The translations under genes and the position numbers were made by a program. The notes below the pieces were generated by a model that had not been told where the DNA came from, ran no database searches, and saw nothing but the letters and a program-made list of their open reading frames with translations. From Neofusicoccum parvum (taxonomy: Eukaryota; Ascomycota; Dothideomycetes; Botryosphaeriales; Botryosphaeriaceae), in the NCBI GenBank assembly GCA_020912385.1, contig CP087208.1:868001-932000 (forward strand): a stretch of 64,000 bases of DNA. Direction: 5' to 3'. Below, one piece after another: positions 53,355 to 64,000 of the stretch (the first letter of the stretch is position 1; each line of letters opens with the position of its first letter).

Positions 53355-55648
53355 ATGATCATCGCCCGTGGCAGGTCTGAAGCCTGGCTGAAGCTGCCCG
53401 TGGCCGCGCTCAAGCCCTGGGCCGACTTGAACGACGTCACCTTCAATGCCATCACCGTCGGCCCGCTTCCCGGCTTTGAGCAACGAGGCTCCACCGTCAT
53501 CGCTGCCGAGGACCTCTCTGCCGGGAATGCAGAGCCGCTGATGATCATCCCGCGCGACCTTGTCCTTTCTCAAGAAGCTGTCCGCTTGCACGCCAAGTCG
53601 GATCAGCACCTCCGGGAGGTTCTCGATGCCCTGGCCGAGTTTGGAAGGGTAAGCTCTCCAGTAATTGTTTGCTTTCTCTTGCTCCATGGTGCAGCCTCCC
53701 CTCGCTGTTGATAGAGCAGCAACGGAACCTGTGTTATCGATTCGCCAAAGCGCACCGGTGAAGACCACAATGCACTCGAATCCTCATGCGGAAGAAGAAC
53801 GCATGCTACCTAGCAATCACGAGGATACACGCGGAGTCAATCATCACACCTGGATTACTGCTCCAATCCCGAATGTTGACAGATTTGACGTCGCCTGTTA
53901 CCTGGCATCACCCAACGCCTTGTTGTCAACCCGCGCAATGGCCGCTCGTCCCAATCCTAACGGAATGTTAGCCTTCGCTGTTCGCTGTCAGTCGGTGTGG
54001 GGAGGCCAGTTGTACAGATCCACAGCCCAGAGCTGTCCAGATCTGATGCCAAGGTTACACCAACCGCGTTGTCCCTGATGCGTCATCAGATGAAATGGGC
54101 CATTGCGCAATCACTTTCACACATACTTGAGCACTGACATGAACTTCGTCCAACTGTTGTTATCGACTCGTATTCGATGGTTGTACAAGGGTTTATGTGG
54201 TGTCCGTCCACATGCCTATTACTCACGTGGAAATCTACTAACCATTGTTAGCGAGGGGAGGCTGTGTCAGGAATTCTCAACACGCGGGCTTCCCAATCCC
54301 TTTTCAGCTGTGGTCAATCTTTTTTTAGCACATTCTTGACAATGGACTACAGCTTACATACTCTCAGACCCCAAGGATTTCAATATTAGTATTTCTCCTC
54401 ATGCAAGCGACATCAAGCTGTCCGAATCTGAAGACGAAGATCGGAGTGCATAATCCACTAAAAGAGTAATGTTTTTATCATGCCTCGGTGACCACAGACT
54501 GACCGGTTCAGGTATGTCAAATTCTTACCCGAAGAGCTCTTGCCGACGTTCTGGACGGAGTATGAACGCGAACTTCTCATCGGCACTACACTGAAACCAG
54601 CCGTCGAGGCAAAGATCAAAAGTCTGAACAAAGAGTTTGAGCAGTTGCGGACAGCCACAGAGCAGATCAAATGGTGCGCCGAAGAATGGTGGGACGAAGA
54701 AGACGGACATCTGTCCTTCGATGACTGGCTTCAAGTCGACGCCATGTACCGCTCTCGAGCTCTTGAGTTCCCAGGAATAGGCGACAGTATGGTGCCTTGT
54801 ATTGACATGGCGAACCATGCAAGTGGCGATGCTACAGTCGCATTGTATGAAGCCGACTCGGATGGAAATGCTGCGCTTCTGCTGCGGGATGGTAAAGAAG
54901 TCAAGAAGGACGACGAAATCACAATCACGTCAGTAGTCCCTGGTGCCTTTAACATCTCTGTATCAACTAAATTCAATGCAGGTATGGGGATAAGAAAGGC
55001 GTATGTGAGATGCTCTTCTCTTACGGCTTCATTGAAGACAACATGACTTCGGCACGCGAGCTCTTCTTGGACCTGGAAATACCCAATGATGATCCTCTCA
55101 AGCGCGCAAAGCTTCACGTGAACACTTCAGCGCCAGGGTTCCGCGTCTTCGATGCTGACGACGCCGATGCCACGGCTGGATCCACTAGCTGGCAGAGCGA
55201 CTTCATCTGGCTAGTGATTGTGAACGAGGAGGATGGGTTAGAGTTCGAGGTTGCTCAAACCACGGATGGCGGACGGGAGCTCCGTGTCTACTGGAATGGC
55301 TCGGTGCTCGAGGAGCCAGACAAGCTAAAAGATGTTCTCAAGGCGCATCCCATGTGGGACGTATACAGACTTCGCGCCGTCTCCCTCATCCAGGATCGCG
55401 TCGAGACGCAGCTGCGCTTACTGTACGGGACCGGAGACGAAGTGAAAGCAGCGCGGAGAGGGGAGTTCACCGGAATTCGGGAGAACGTCTGGTCACTGGC
55501 CACCAGACTGAGAGACCTAGAGAAGGATCTACTGGAGAGAGCTTACGGCAGCCTTGAGGAGGAAAAGGAAAGGCTCGTCGAGACGGAGACGGTGCAGCAG
55601 TACCTGCAAGCCATGGCACAACAAGAGCCCGAAGAAGACTTCACTTGA
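53355..55648 (+). CDS. SET-domain protein lysine methyltransferase (RuBisCO LSMT/SETD6-like)
   Basis: This is a non-histone-type lysine methyltransferase of 491 residues. Exons are 53355-53648, 54368-54465, 54512-54928 and 54982-55648; introns are 719, 46 and 53 bp. The SET domain is split: its N-terminal part includes GFEQRGSTVIAAEDLSAG. Exon 2 gives TPRISILVFLLMQATSSCP and the insert follows (YVKFLPEELLPTFWTEYERE). The C-terminal SET part has WLQVDAMYRSRALEF, MVPCIDMANHASG with N232-H233, and FSYGFIE, the AdoMet-binding NH and the catalytic Tyr region. The C-terminal half matches the RuBisCO LSMT substrate-binding fold (helical). Fungal relatives (Rkm family) methylate ribosomal proteins or elongation factors, so the target is open. 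The first intron is abnormally long and is described separately. Confidence 0.88.
53649..54367 (+). other. 719-bp intron of the SET methyltransferase gene
   Basis: The donor GTAAGC and the acceptor CTCAG ending at 54367 join EFGR to TPRISILVF in phase. Most other introns in the window are 46-120 bp, so several hundred extra bases are present. GTAAGCT at 53649-53655 is repeated in inverted form as AGCTTAC at 54351-54357. Read through in frame, the first 57 bases would encode SSPVIVCFLLLHGAASP, resembling the start of exon 2. No transposase sequence was recognised. Confidence 0.75.
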
Positions 55649-57853
55649 GACTAGTGGTCGAAAGTCGAGGCGCGTCGAAAAAAATGCGGGGGTGGGAGAG
55701 GCTATCACGATGCATGCCGGAACGTACCCTACCCTGGATTGATCTAACGCACTGGTTCCCGAGAACGGTTCAGGATCTACAAAAATGGCCTGGAGTTTAA
55801 CAGAATAGGTTTGATTCGAGCAGGATTGACGCATTGACTACTACGAAACTAGTTATTTGGGAGACATTCGGAGCCATATCCGGCCAATGCACGTTGCCTT
55901 ATCGGTCGAAACTGCTGCCTGTTGACTTTACTGATTGCCTTCTGTGCTTTATCAACCGTGAAGTCCGAGCATCTGGACGAGGCGTACATCCCACCGATTG
56001 AGGAGAAGATGCCCAAGGAAGGTGTATCATAAAGTTAATGTCAGCAGCGCAGGATGAGCGGTTAATGCTACGAGTATTTTCTTGCTCCGCGCGTCTCCGA
56101 TTGCCAGCCACGTCAAGGAAGTCATCATTGTGCAAGCCACGCGAGTCGATCGCCAACACCACGGCGCACATGAGCAAGCTTTCGCGAGACTGTTGCGCCC
56201 GCCCAGTGAATTTGCGGGGTACGTTAGCCGCGGAAAGGTTGTTGTGTCCGCAACATGGGCGTTCCGCAGCTAGCCAACCCTCGAGGAGATGACGTTTCCC
56301 GGCACTTGGCTCGAGTCAGATGGCCGTGCGGTCCGCGGTCATCGTCGATTGCCGTGGGCAGCATGTCTAGAACGCAATGCCCTTTGCCCAGCTGCGACGA
56401 CAGATACCCTTACAGCTAGCTCTGCAGACGGCATCTTAGTAGTGTGGTCCAGCCGCATGCTTCGCACCGTGAAGTCGCGGGACCGAACGTCACTGGTACA
56501 TACGTTATCTGGACGGCGGCCGTAACGTGTTATGTAAGTACTGGTGACAGGAGCTAACCAGCGACGGCGGTGTGCGGGCCGCGCAAGATTGTTGACACTG
56601 TTGCGCTATCCTTGGGGGTTTGCTCGTTATCTCCGGTAACTCAGCGTCTCAGAGCGCCGTCCAAGTAATTTCATGCCCGTTGATTATCGCCACTCAGGAA
56701 CGCGTGGGGCCCGGCCCCAAGTTCATGCTGCGGCGTGGCAATCGACGCAACGCAAAACTGGCTGCCGGGTCGGGCGAGAGCCGAGGGACGAGGGGGCAGC
56801 AGTAGCAGCTGCGCTTTTCTCGGAACGGAGCGTGGGTGGGCGACAGCTTTTTAGGGCAGGTTGGGTGCGAGATGGAGGTCGAAGTTTGAGTTTGGGAGGG
56901 AGGCGATATGCACACCTGGCTGCCGCATTCGGCGACTGATCTGGGGTATCCCGGAGACGCGTCCTCCCACGCCGGCGGGCCTCGTGCTGCGTGGTGCCTC
57001 GCGCCTGGTTATGCTGAAAGCGAAGCGCGCCGCCGGGGCGGGCAGGGCGCGTATGACCTCAAAAGGGACGGGCACGGCAGCCCCCACCGCGCATGTTTCC
57101 AACGGCGGCGTCTCAAGGCGTCCCGCACACGGTGTGGGGAATCGAATGGAATCGCGCGCTGGTGGGCAGGGCAAACGTCAGAGGAGGCCAGCACGGGCAG
57201 GGCGCGCAGTGAATAGGGAAGCGTGTATTGCACATCGGCGTCGATCGTGACGCCGGCGAGGGCGCGTGTGGTCGTCGGGCCGGCTCTGCGAAGCTTGAGC
57301 TGGCGGAGCTGGACGATCCCAGCGGCGGGCGGCCAGAGGGGCGGGCGGCGCAGGCTAGCAGCTGGCGGCAGGGCTCGCGCGTCCCGTTTCATTTTCTTCC
57401 ACGCAGCCACAGGCTGGGCGCCGGGCTGATTGCTGGAGCGGGCCCGCACAGGCTGCAGCACGCAGCGCATCCCCGCATTTTGCCTTAGCACCGGCATCCC
57501 AACTCGACCGCGCCTCGCAACCCCAGACCCGCTAGCGGCTGTCTTTTCGACACTCCAGCCAAAGCTCATCTCCCCCCGTCGCCCCGGTCTCCCTCTCCCA
57601 CCACCCGACCCCGATCGCAGCCCTTTCTCGAACCGTCCACCCTCGGCCAGCGTACTTATTCCCACCCGCGCCAGCCCAATAGCGTCGAGCGACCGCACAT
57701 CGATCGCCCCAGGACACGAGTCCGCCGGATGACAGCGCGCTCCTGGCGACCCTGACCCACCAGCCTGCCCTGCGCCTGTTGCCAACCCAAAGCTAAGCAC
57801 ACAGCAAGCGTCATATATCGTGTGCCGGCCCCCCGCGCCGCCCACTGCCCATC
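55649..57853. other. Upstream region of facB, 2.2 kb
   Basis: This contains the 3' UTR of the SET gene at the left and the facB promoter and leader at the right. About 57430-57850 is C-rich, as in many fungal 5' leaders. Open frames are short and overlap on both strands; no gene was recognised. Confidence 0.5.
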
Positions 57854-60635
57854 ATGCCTGGCATTCTCCCCATGAAGGTCATCAAGGTCGGGTCGAATTC
57901 GCAGACGCGCATCGCCCAGGCCTGCGACCGCTGCCGCAGCAAGAAGATCCGCTGCGATGGCATCCGCCCCTCGTGCTCGCAATGCACCAACGTCGGCTTC
58001 GAGTGCAAGACCAGCGACAAGCTGAGCCGCCGCGCCTTCCCGCGCGGCTACACCGAGTCGCTCGAGGAGCGCGTGCGCGTGCTTGAGTCGGAGATTCGCG
58101 AGCTGAAGGAACTGCTGGACGAGAAGGACGAGAAGATTGACATGCTGTCGCGCATGCACTCCAACTCGCCCGCCTCTATGCACTCCATCCGCAGGACGTC
58201 GACCCTTTCGCCTGGCCCGGTTTCCCCGAGGGAAGAGGCACCTGACAAGGAAGACCTCTTCAAGATTCAGCAGTCACCGCTCCTCCTAGAGGACGGCAGC
58301 TCGGATTCATATTTCGTAGGAACGTCTAGTGGGAGGACATTGATCGGTATGTACCAGCTGCGCATGTTTCTGGGCGCTCTTGACCAACGTGCGCAGATGC
58401 CTTCAACCGCCGCGTCCAGGAGACCGGCCGCTCGTTCCCTTCTATCCGCCCGGAAGCCTTCCTTGAGACAGAAACCAAGTCATCACAACAGAACAGAGAG
58501 CCATCACCCGTCTCCTGGAAAGCGCCCCCTCGTCTGGTCTCGGACCAGCTGATCAACATCTTCTTCCAAGAATGGGCTCCTCTTTTCCCAGTGCTACACC
58601 GACCAGCTTTCCTCACGTTGTACGATGGATTTGTCAACAGCTCGGAGCCTCTCTCTGACAAAAAGGCTCTTGCTGAGCTGAACCTTGTTTTTGGTATCGC
58701 TGCCTTGGCTAATGATGTACGTTGTTCTCCGCCTCGCGTCAGTTGAAGTCGCTCACGTGTCTGCAGTCTCCCGACAAGTCGCTCGTCGAGTCGTTCGAAC
58801 AACAATGGCAGGCCGCTTTGGACTGCTTCCTTGATGAGACTTCTCTTACTACCCTGCAATGTCTTGTTCTTGCTCAGATCTTCTGTCTTCAGAAGGCGGA
58901 TTACAACCGTCTGCTGAAGTACAAAGGTATCGCCATTAGTCTTTCCCATCGTTTGGGTCTTCACCAATCACAAAAGCGCTTCGCACTCGGCGTTCTTACC
59001 AGCGAGACGAGGAAGAAGGTTTTCTGGACTCAGTACACTCTTGACTGGTACGTTCTCTCCCGTACTGTCAAGATCACGCCACTGATGATCACAGCTTCAC
59101 TGCCGCCCAACTTGGACTTCCCAAGCAACTTAGGGAAGAGGATATCCATTGCGAATTCCCTGTGGACGCGGATGACGAATATGTTACGGAGAAGGGTTTC
59201 TTGCCTTCCCTTCCTGGAGAGTTCACCAAACTGTCCAGCGCTCTTGCTCTGTTCCGCGCTGCACGGATTCTCAGCAAGGTTCTCAGCGAGAGTTTCCCAG
59301 CCGCTACGTCGCATGAGATCTCACTCCGCAAGATGGCCGCCCAGTCGGATGAGCTGGACGAGTGGAACAACGGCCTACCTTCTCACTTGAAATTGCAGTT
59401 TGTGCAGGACAAGCCAAGCACTAACATCATCAGCAGCCGCTCTCCAATTCTGGTAGGTTGGCCCTAGAAGAGCCAATGACCAATGCTAATTATCTACTCA
59501 GTCACTTGCATACCAGTACATCAGGTCCCTGATCTGGCGCCCTGCTGTTTGTGCCAACATTGGAGGACGGGCATCCGCCGCCACCCTCGCTGTCGCCGGC
59601 GCCTCGAAGGCCACTGTTCAGATCATGCAACTTTTGGAAGAGAGGAACATGAGCTTCGCCGTGTGCCTGAATAAGCACGACATGCTTGTGACTGCAGGCT
59701 TCGGTCTCATGTTCCAGGGTCTGGAACTCGACCAGGACAGCAAACTCATCAAGGACAACCAAAAGCTGCTGGCCGCGATTACTGGCTACCTTGACCGATC
59801 CCCGTCTCCCGGAACCGTTGCATTCCGCCGTGTCGCAAAGTCGGTGGTCAGCACCAACGCCGACCAGCGCCCACCGAAGCCTTCGCCGACTCCCAACAAT
59901 ATGCCGGCACCGCATGACGCTTTCCGATCAACGCAGAAACATCTCAAGGCAATTGCTTCGCGCTTCTCTCCCAACAGACAACCGGATACTTCGCACGAAA
60001 GTCGCCGAGCGACGCTCCCCAACCTCTCCACTGAACGCATCGGCCAACACAGCAACCAGAGCGGTGTCAGCATCAACTCGGTCCGCTCTGAACCTCACCA
60101 CGCACGCTCGGAACCCACCATGTCACCCCTGTCGCACCGTGCCTCACTCGGCGCTACACCGTCAATCAAAATCCGACGTCCAAGCGCCGGCGGCTCCACT
60201 CTGAACCTCGACTACCTGTCCTTCGGTACCGAATCACAGTCCAACACTTACTCGATGAACGCGCACCTAAAATCGGAAACGCAATCGCCCAGCGACTGGG
60301 AGCGGCTGCTTAGTGGACTCGACAACGGCCAGACCAACATCTATGACAGCATCTACGGCGGTCCCCCGGTCGATGCACTCGGCGACGTTCCGCCTCTCTC
60401 TGCGACTTCGGATGCAAACCTGGCGTGGTCGCCGAGCGTGTGGACAGTGGGACCGACTGACCAGCAACCACCACAAAGCGTTCTAAGCTTCTCCGACGAG
60501 AGTCTTACGAGCGGCAGCAACGACTTCGACTGTGACTTCGGCTCCGGGAGTTCCGACTCGTATAGGGGTCTCGTGATCCCCGACCTAAGTCCGTCAGCCA
60601 ATGGAATCTCCCTTGATGGAACCTTTGGGCTATGA
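57854..60635 (+). CDS. facB: Zn2Cys6 transcription factor FacB/Cat8 (acetate utilisation, gluconeogenesis)
   Basis: This is the activator of acetate utilisation and glyoxylate/gluconeogenic genes. Exons are 57854-58346, 58397-58716, 58767-59047, 59095-59452 and 59502-60635, giving 861 residues, close to known FacB length; the four introns are 47-50 bp. The zinc cluster is C24, C27, C34, C41, C44, C51 in [16 protein letters not shown] and [11 protein letters not shown]. It is followed by the FacB/Cat8 linker [20 protein letters not shown] and a heptad coiled coil ([17 protein letters not shown]) for dimerisation. The fungal-specific middle domain covers about residues 215-560: [27 protein letters not shown], then [10 protein letters not shown] reached by splicing and [17 protein letters not shown]. 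The C-terminus is Ser/Asn/Asp-rich (activation region). Expression under carbon repression is known for the family but is not visible here. Confidence 0.94.
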
Positions 60636-63600
60636 ACATGACGAAAGGGTTGACGGAGTTCAGCGGCGGGCGATTCTCGGTGTTGGATTGGAAGTTAGGG
60701 AAATGTTGGGTTGGGAATGACCAGGGTGCATGCGGTGTTTCTTTTCTGGATGGGATATGGTTTCCACGCGTCGCTTATGCATGCAAGTATTTTTAGGGAT
60801 GAGCGAGTCCCTGACAAAAGAGACGGATTTTCGAGAAGGCTAACGTATCTGTCACTACCTTGTCGTCCCCCACTTTGGGTCGTTAGTTCGGCGGCTTTTT
60901 TTCAACGTCGTTTTTGACTTTCTTCTGTCATGGTCTCCTATTATTTGATACCTACTGCGTTGTTCAAAAATTATTCGCTTTTTGTAATCAGCTAGGCTAT
61001 TCGCACGTACATACAAGGCTCGAAGCAATTCAAAGATGACATTTACACGGCTCGCGTCTTGGTGCGATATAGATGTACTTTGAGCACACATGACATCACA
61101 TCCCGAAGATCGAGATGATATCAGCCTTGGAAGGCGAATAAGAGAGAAGGGCATCAATCGGAAACGGCCCAGACTTTCGGCCTGCAACGACCCTCGACCC
61201 AGTCCAGCTCCACCAAAGAACCCCATCGTTCCCTGGCCCACGCGTTCTTCCTTCCGCACCTCGACAAACTTCTTCCATGCATGTTCTTCCTCTTTCCTGC
61301 GTCGTCTTCCCGCGAACCACTGTGCCGCACCGTTGAAGGAGACAAAGCAAGAGATCAGCCCGTCTGACCGGCTCTTGCCGACGCTACCATAGCCAAACCA
61401 CGTGGTTGTCGTACCACCGGCGCCAGTCTTCCCCCGCGTGTCCCCGTCTCCCCTCACTCCTCCACACGCCACGCGCGATCTGTCCCTTACCCGTTTCCGG
61501 AGCACTTGCACCCTTGGCCACCCGTGCCGCGCGCATATGCAAGCCAAGTCGTTCCACAATGGTCCGTCCCCTGGGGCGGAACCAGAGAGGGTGGCCAGGC
61601 CGATCTTATTCTACGGAGGGGACGCCTGCATGACGGAGGAGGGAGGGGAGGGTTGCGGTCCTCGCACGCGGAACACCCCGCGATCCCCAGGATTGCTGTG
61701 CCTCACTACCCCGGACTACCGAATCCTGCCTCTCCTTGTGATAGGTAAGAAAATGGTGCATGAAAGGGTCTTTGCTGTCATGCTCTGCTTGGCTTTGCTT
61801 TGCTCTGCATCATCGCCGTCACCCAACCAAGCCCGGTTCAGGCACGGTTTGGGGGGATGGGTTCCGATGGGCGAGCGAACGGACTTTTCATTCTATCGGC
61901 ATTTCGGCGTGGATGCGCCCAACCTTCCGATCGAGTCTGGGGGGGCAACAAATGTCCGTCCCCGTCGCGGGGCCCCGGGTCCTCCGGGAGGGACGTGGGT
62001 GTGGACTGGCTGGCGAGTAAGGGGAGCTGGCGGGACAACACGCGCCGTACGGATTAGTTTTTCTCGAGAGAAGGAAGCACAGAGAGACAGAGATCTCACG
62101 CGACCACCTTTCGATCCAGGGCACACAAGCCACGCCAGCAGCCCGGCGTTTTCTTCTCTGGGGCTGGCGGCGGGAAAGCGCAAGACCATCAGGCACCCTT
62201 TTTTTTCGGTGGGAGGATTGCGTGCGTGTGCTGGTGCTCTCTTTGCGGTTCCGCGCAGATTGTTGAGATGGGAGGAAGTGTGCGCACGGTTGGCGGTGAT
62301 TCCTCCGGCCGGCGTGGGCGTGTTTGGTGAGCGATGGGGGTGTGTGAGGAAGACTACGTCCGACTGCTGTTTCGCGGTCACCACAGCGACCAGCGCCTTC
62401 CGCCTACCCGGCGCCTGAGCCCTTGGCGCTGCGTTCCTTCGTTCGCCGTAAGGCTGGATGAAACGAAGGTCGTCAATATTTCCCGGGTCTCAGAACAGCA
62501 GCGCGGAGAGGATGGCTCCTGGCTCTCCATCAGCCATCCCTTGCAGCGCGCTCCGACGAACCACCGCGGCGGATCTAGCGGCGCAGGCGGTGTGTAACAG
62601 TGCGCGGCTGGTTGGGTGCTAGGGTTGGGTGCAGGTGCGGATGCGCATGGGATGCAGCTGGGCTGGTGGTTCTTCTTCGGTGGCAGGATGGGATGCCTGG
62701 GCGAGAGGACCGATCTGGCGTGCGGAGCCGCAATTGTGGAGCGTGCGGCCACGCGAGCAAGCGTCGTCGAGTAAGCCAGCAGCCACGGCGGACGCTCCTC
62801 GCGGCGCGCTAGAGGCGTTGACAGCGTCGGCCGTGAGATCTGTGCCGGAGGGATGGGCTGTGTGGCGCCGCGCCTGGGAGGATTGCGGACGCGCCCAGCT
62901 CCAGCTGCGGAGATCAGGCTGCTAGCGCACGCGCGGCACGACGAGCGGGAGCGACGGCGGGCTAGCGCGGGCGTGGGCGGCGGCCGCTGTGAGGGGCGGG
63001 CTGCTGCCGTGCGGATGCAGGATCGGCTGCCTGCGGGCTGCGGTGTTGCTGGCTGGCCGGCAGCGTGGCGGTTGGCGTTGACTACAGTAGGTATGTACCT
63101 ATTCTGTGGCTTGAACGAGCATGCGAACAGCGCCGTGCGCAACGGCCTCCCGTCTCTTCCCGACCCATGCTGGGACACTCGAGCAGTGCCGGCACACGCA
63201 ACGCGCGCATCCGCACCGGAATCGCTCGGAGCCGCTCGTACCTATCAACGCGTCGCGAAGGATTGCGCTTCACCTCCATCTTTGTTGCGCCGAGTTTCCC
63301 CGTGGGGAATGCACGTGCGGGTGGCGGATTAAGGGGACTTCTTTTTGCGGAGGACCTGCGGTGGACGCTGCTTCTTGCGGTGTAGGCCGTGTCTCTCTCC
63401 CTCTTGGGCGAGCCGGCGGGAGCTGCTGGGGCACCTTGGGGGCCCGAGTGGGCGCACGTGGCATGGGAGAAGGTTGCGTTATGGCGCAATGCTGGGTTGC
63501 CTGACTGGGCAAGAGACTTGGTAATGCTTCACTGGATGGAGGCTGCGCTGGCTGGCCGTGGATTTGCTTGATATTAGACATTAGCATTACTCATTACTGA

Positions 63601-63843
63601 CTGCTTGCGTTTTGAATACCACAATTACGCGAAAGGGATGGTTTGGAGGAAAGATGATAAAGCCAGTTAGAACTTTTCGTGTGAGGAGCCCGAAGCTCGA
63701 GCTCCCCACATGCTTCCAGCTTGTAGTCTGGGAATTTCTGCCGTCTGTCGGCATTTTACAAGATTCTCCCATCAGGTTGCTGCTGGGCCGGGCTTCTGCG
63801 ACTAAACCGTGAAGTCCCATGAATCACTTCCTTTGTTCTCCCC
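60636..63843. other. Intergenic region downstream of facB, 3.2 kb
   Basis: This is probably the facB 3' UTR followed by unassigned DNA. About 60640-61090 is AT-richer; about 61390-63500 is GC-rich with long but mutually overlapping frames on both strands (for example 61402-62418 plus and 62378-63178 minus) that lack any protein-like motif. No gene was recognised. Confidence 0.5.
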
Positions 63844-64000
63844 TCACAACTTGACACCGCCCGCACCAATAGGCTCCAGAGGCGAGCCGTCCAACACCGC
63901 CGCACTCAAGCGCGTCGGGTCTGGAAGCGACGTGCCCACATCCATGAACGACGTGTGCGGCGGCCCGCCCACCTGGACCGCACCGCTCCTGCGCTCAGCC
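63844..64000 (-). CDS. C-terminal end of an unidentified protein (partial)
   Basis: The frame is open from the window edge to a TGA at 63844-63846 on the minus strand, encoding about 51 residues that end PLEPIGAGGVKL. It includes GAVQVGGPPHTSFMDVGTSL and DPTRLSAAVLDG. The composition looks like a genuine protein tail, without the Arg/Pro/Ala excess of spurious frames nearby. The gene continues outside the window, so neither its family nor its exon structure can be judged. Confidence 0.45.
   Translation of the reverse strand, partial: AERRSGAVQVGGPPHTSFMDVGTSLPDPTRLSAAVLDGSPLEPIGAGGVKL

Noticed and set aside
53355..53711. Treating the first exon of the SET gene as a separate short gene ending at 53711
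   Set aside because: A consensus donor at 53649 and exon 2 at 54368 restore the full SET domain in phase.
61402..62418. A 338-codon plus-strand frame downstream of facB
   Set aside because: Low-complexity Pro/Arg/Gly-rich product, overlapped by equally long frames on the other strand, with no splice-supported continuation or motif.
1..64000. CRISPR arrays, prophage, insertion sequences, secondary-metabolite backbone genes, viral elements
   Set aside because: No direct-repeat arrays, integrases, transposases, PKS/NRPS/terpene enzymes or viral proteins were seen in any frame.

Overview
The window is nuclear DNA of a filamentous ascomycete (Pezizomycotina). The evidence is the set of proteins (an NsdD-type GATA factor, a SREBP of the SrbA type, a FacB/Cat8-type Zn2Cys6 activator, Cdc14, mitochondrial DNA polymerase gamma, the complex I B18 subunit) together with short GT-AG introns, mostly 46-120 bp, and GC-rich sequence. 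Dothideomycetes is a reasonable guess from the general look of the proteins, but the sequence alone does not prove it. I see no operons, tRNA or rRNA genes, CRISPR arrays, intact transposons or prophage.

Layout. 1956-3745 (-) is nsdD, with five exons. An 8.8 kb gene-free, GC-rich block separates it head to head from srbA/sre1 at 12554-15800 (+). Next come a HAD-superfamily hydrolase at 16709-17687 (+), an unrecognised 509-residue protein at 18372-19901 (+), a secreted GH31 glycosidase at 21032-23290 (-), a Yke4-type ZIP zinc transporter at 24223-25555 (-) and, divergent from it by 220 bp, the ribosome biogenesis factor Nop16 at 25776-26515 (+). A second gene-free stretch of 7.9 kb (26516-34435) leads to a large two-finger C2H2 plus fungal-specific transcription factor at 34436-38063 (+). 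A RING E3 ligase resembling Slx8 at 40974-42274 (-) is divergent by 360 bp from mitochondrial DNA polymerase gamma at 42635-46226 (+). The NDUFB7 homologue lies at 48779-49552 (-), Cdc14 at 50539-52614 (-), a SET-domain lysine methyltransferase at 53355-55648 (+) and facB at 57854-60635 (+). The C-terminal end of an unidentified minus-strand gene enters at the right edge.

How the genes relate. This is not a biosynthetic or defence cluster. It is a conserved chromosomal segment in which four transcription factors (sexual development, sterol/hypoxia response, a C2H2 factor, acetate/gluconeogenic control) are interleaved with housekeeping genes. The housekeeping genes are compactly arranged and share short promoters, whereas three of the four regulators (nsdD, srbA and the C2H2 gene) sit beside unusually long non-coding blocks; facB has 2.2 kb upstream. 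I did not find a convincing new biological system. The best leads are those long regulatory blocks, an in-frame stop-free intron in nsdD, a 719-bp intron in the SET gene whose start reads like a degraded copy of the next exon, a GC-AG intron in the C2H2 gene, and the unrecognised protein at 18372-19901. Exon boundaries were deduced by reading splice signals and checking phase and family motifs by eye; no alignment or transcript data were available.
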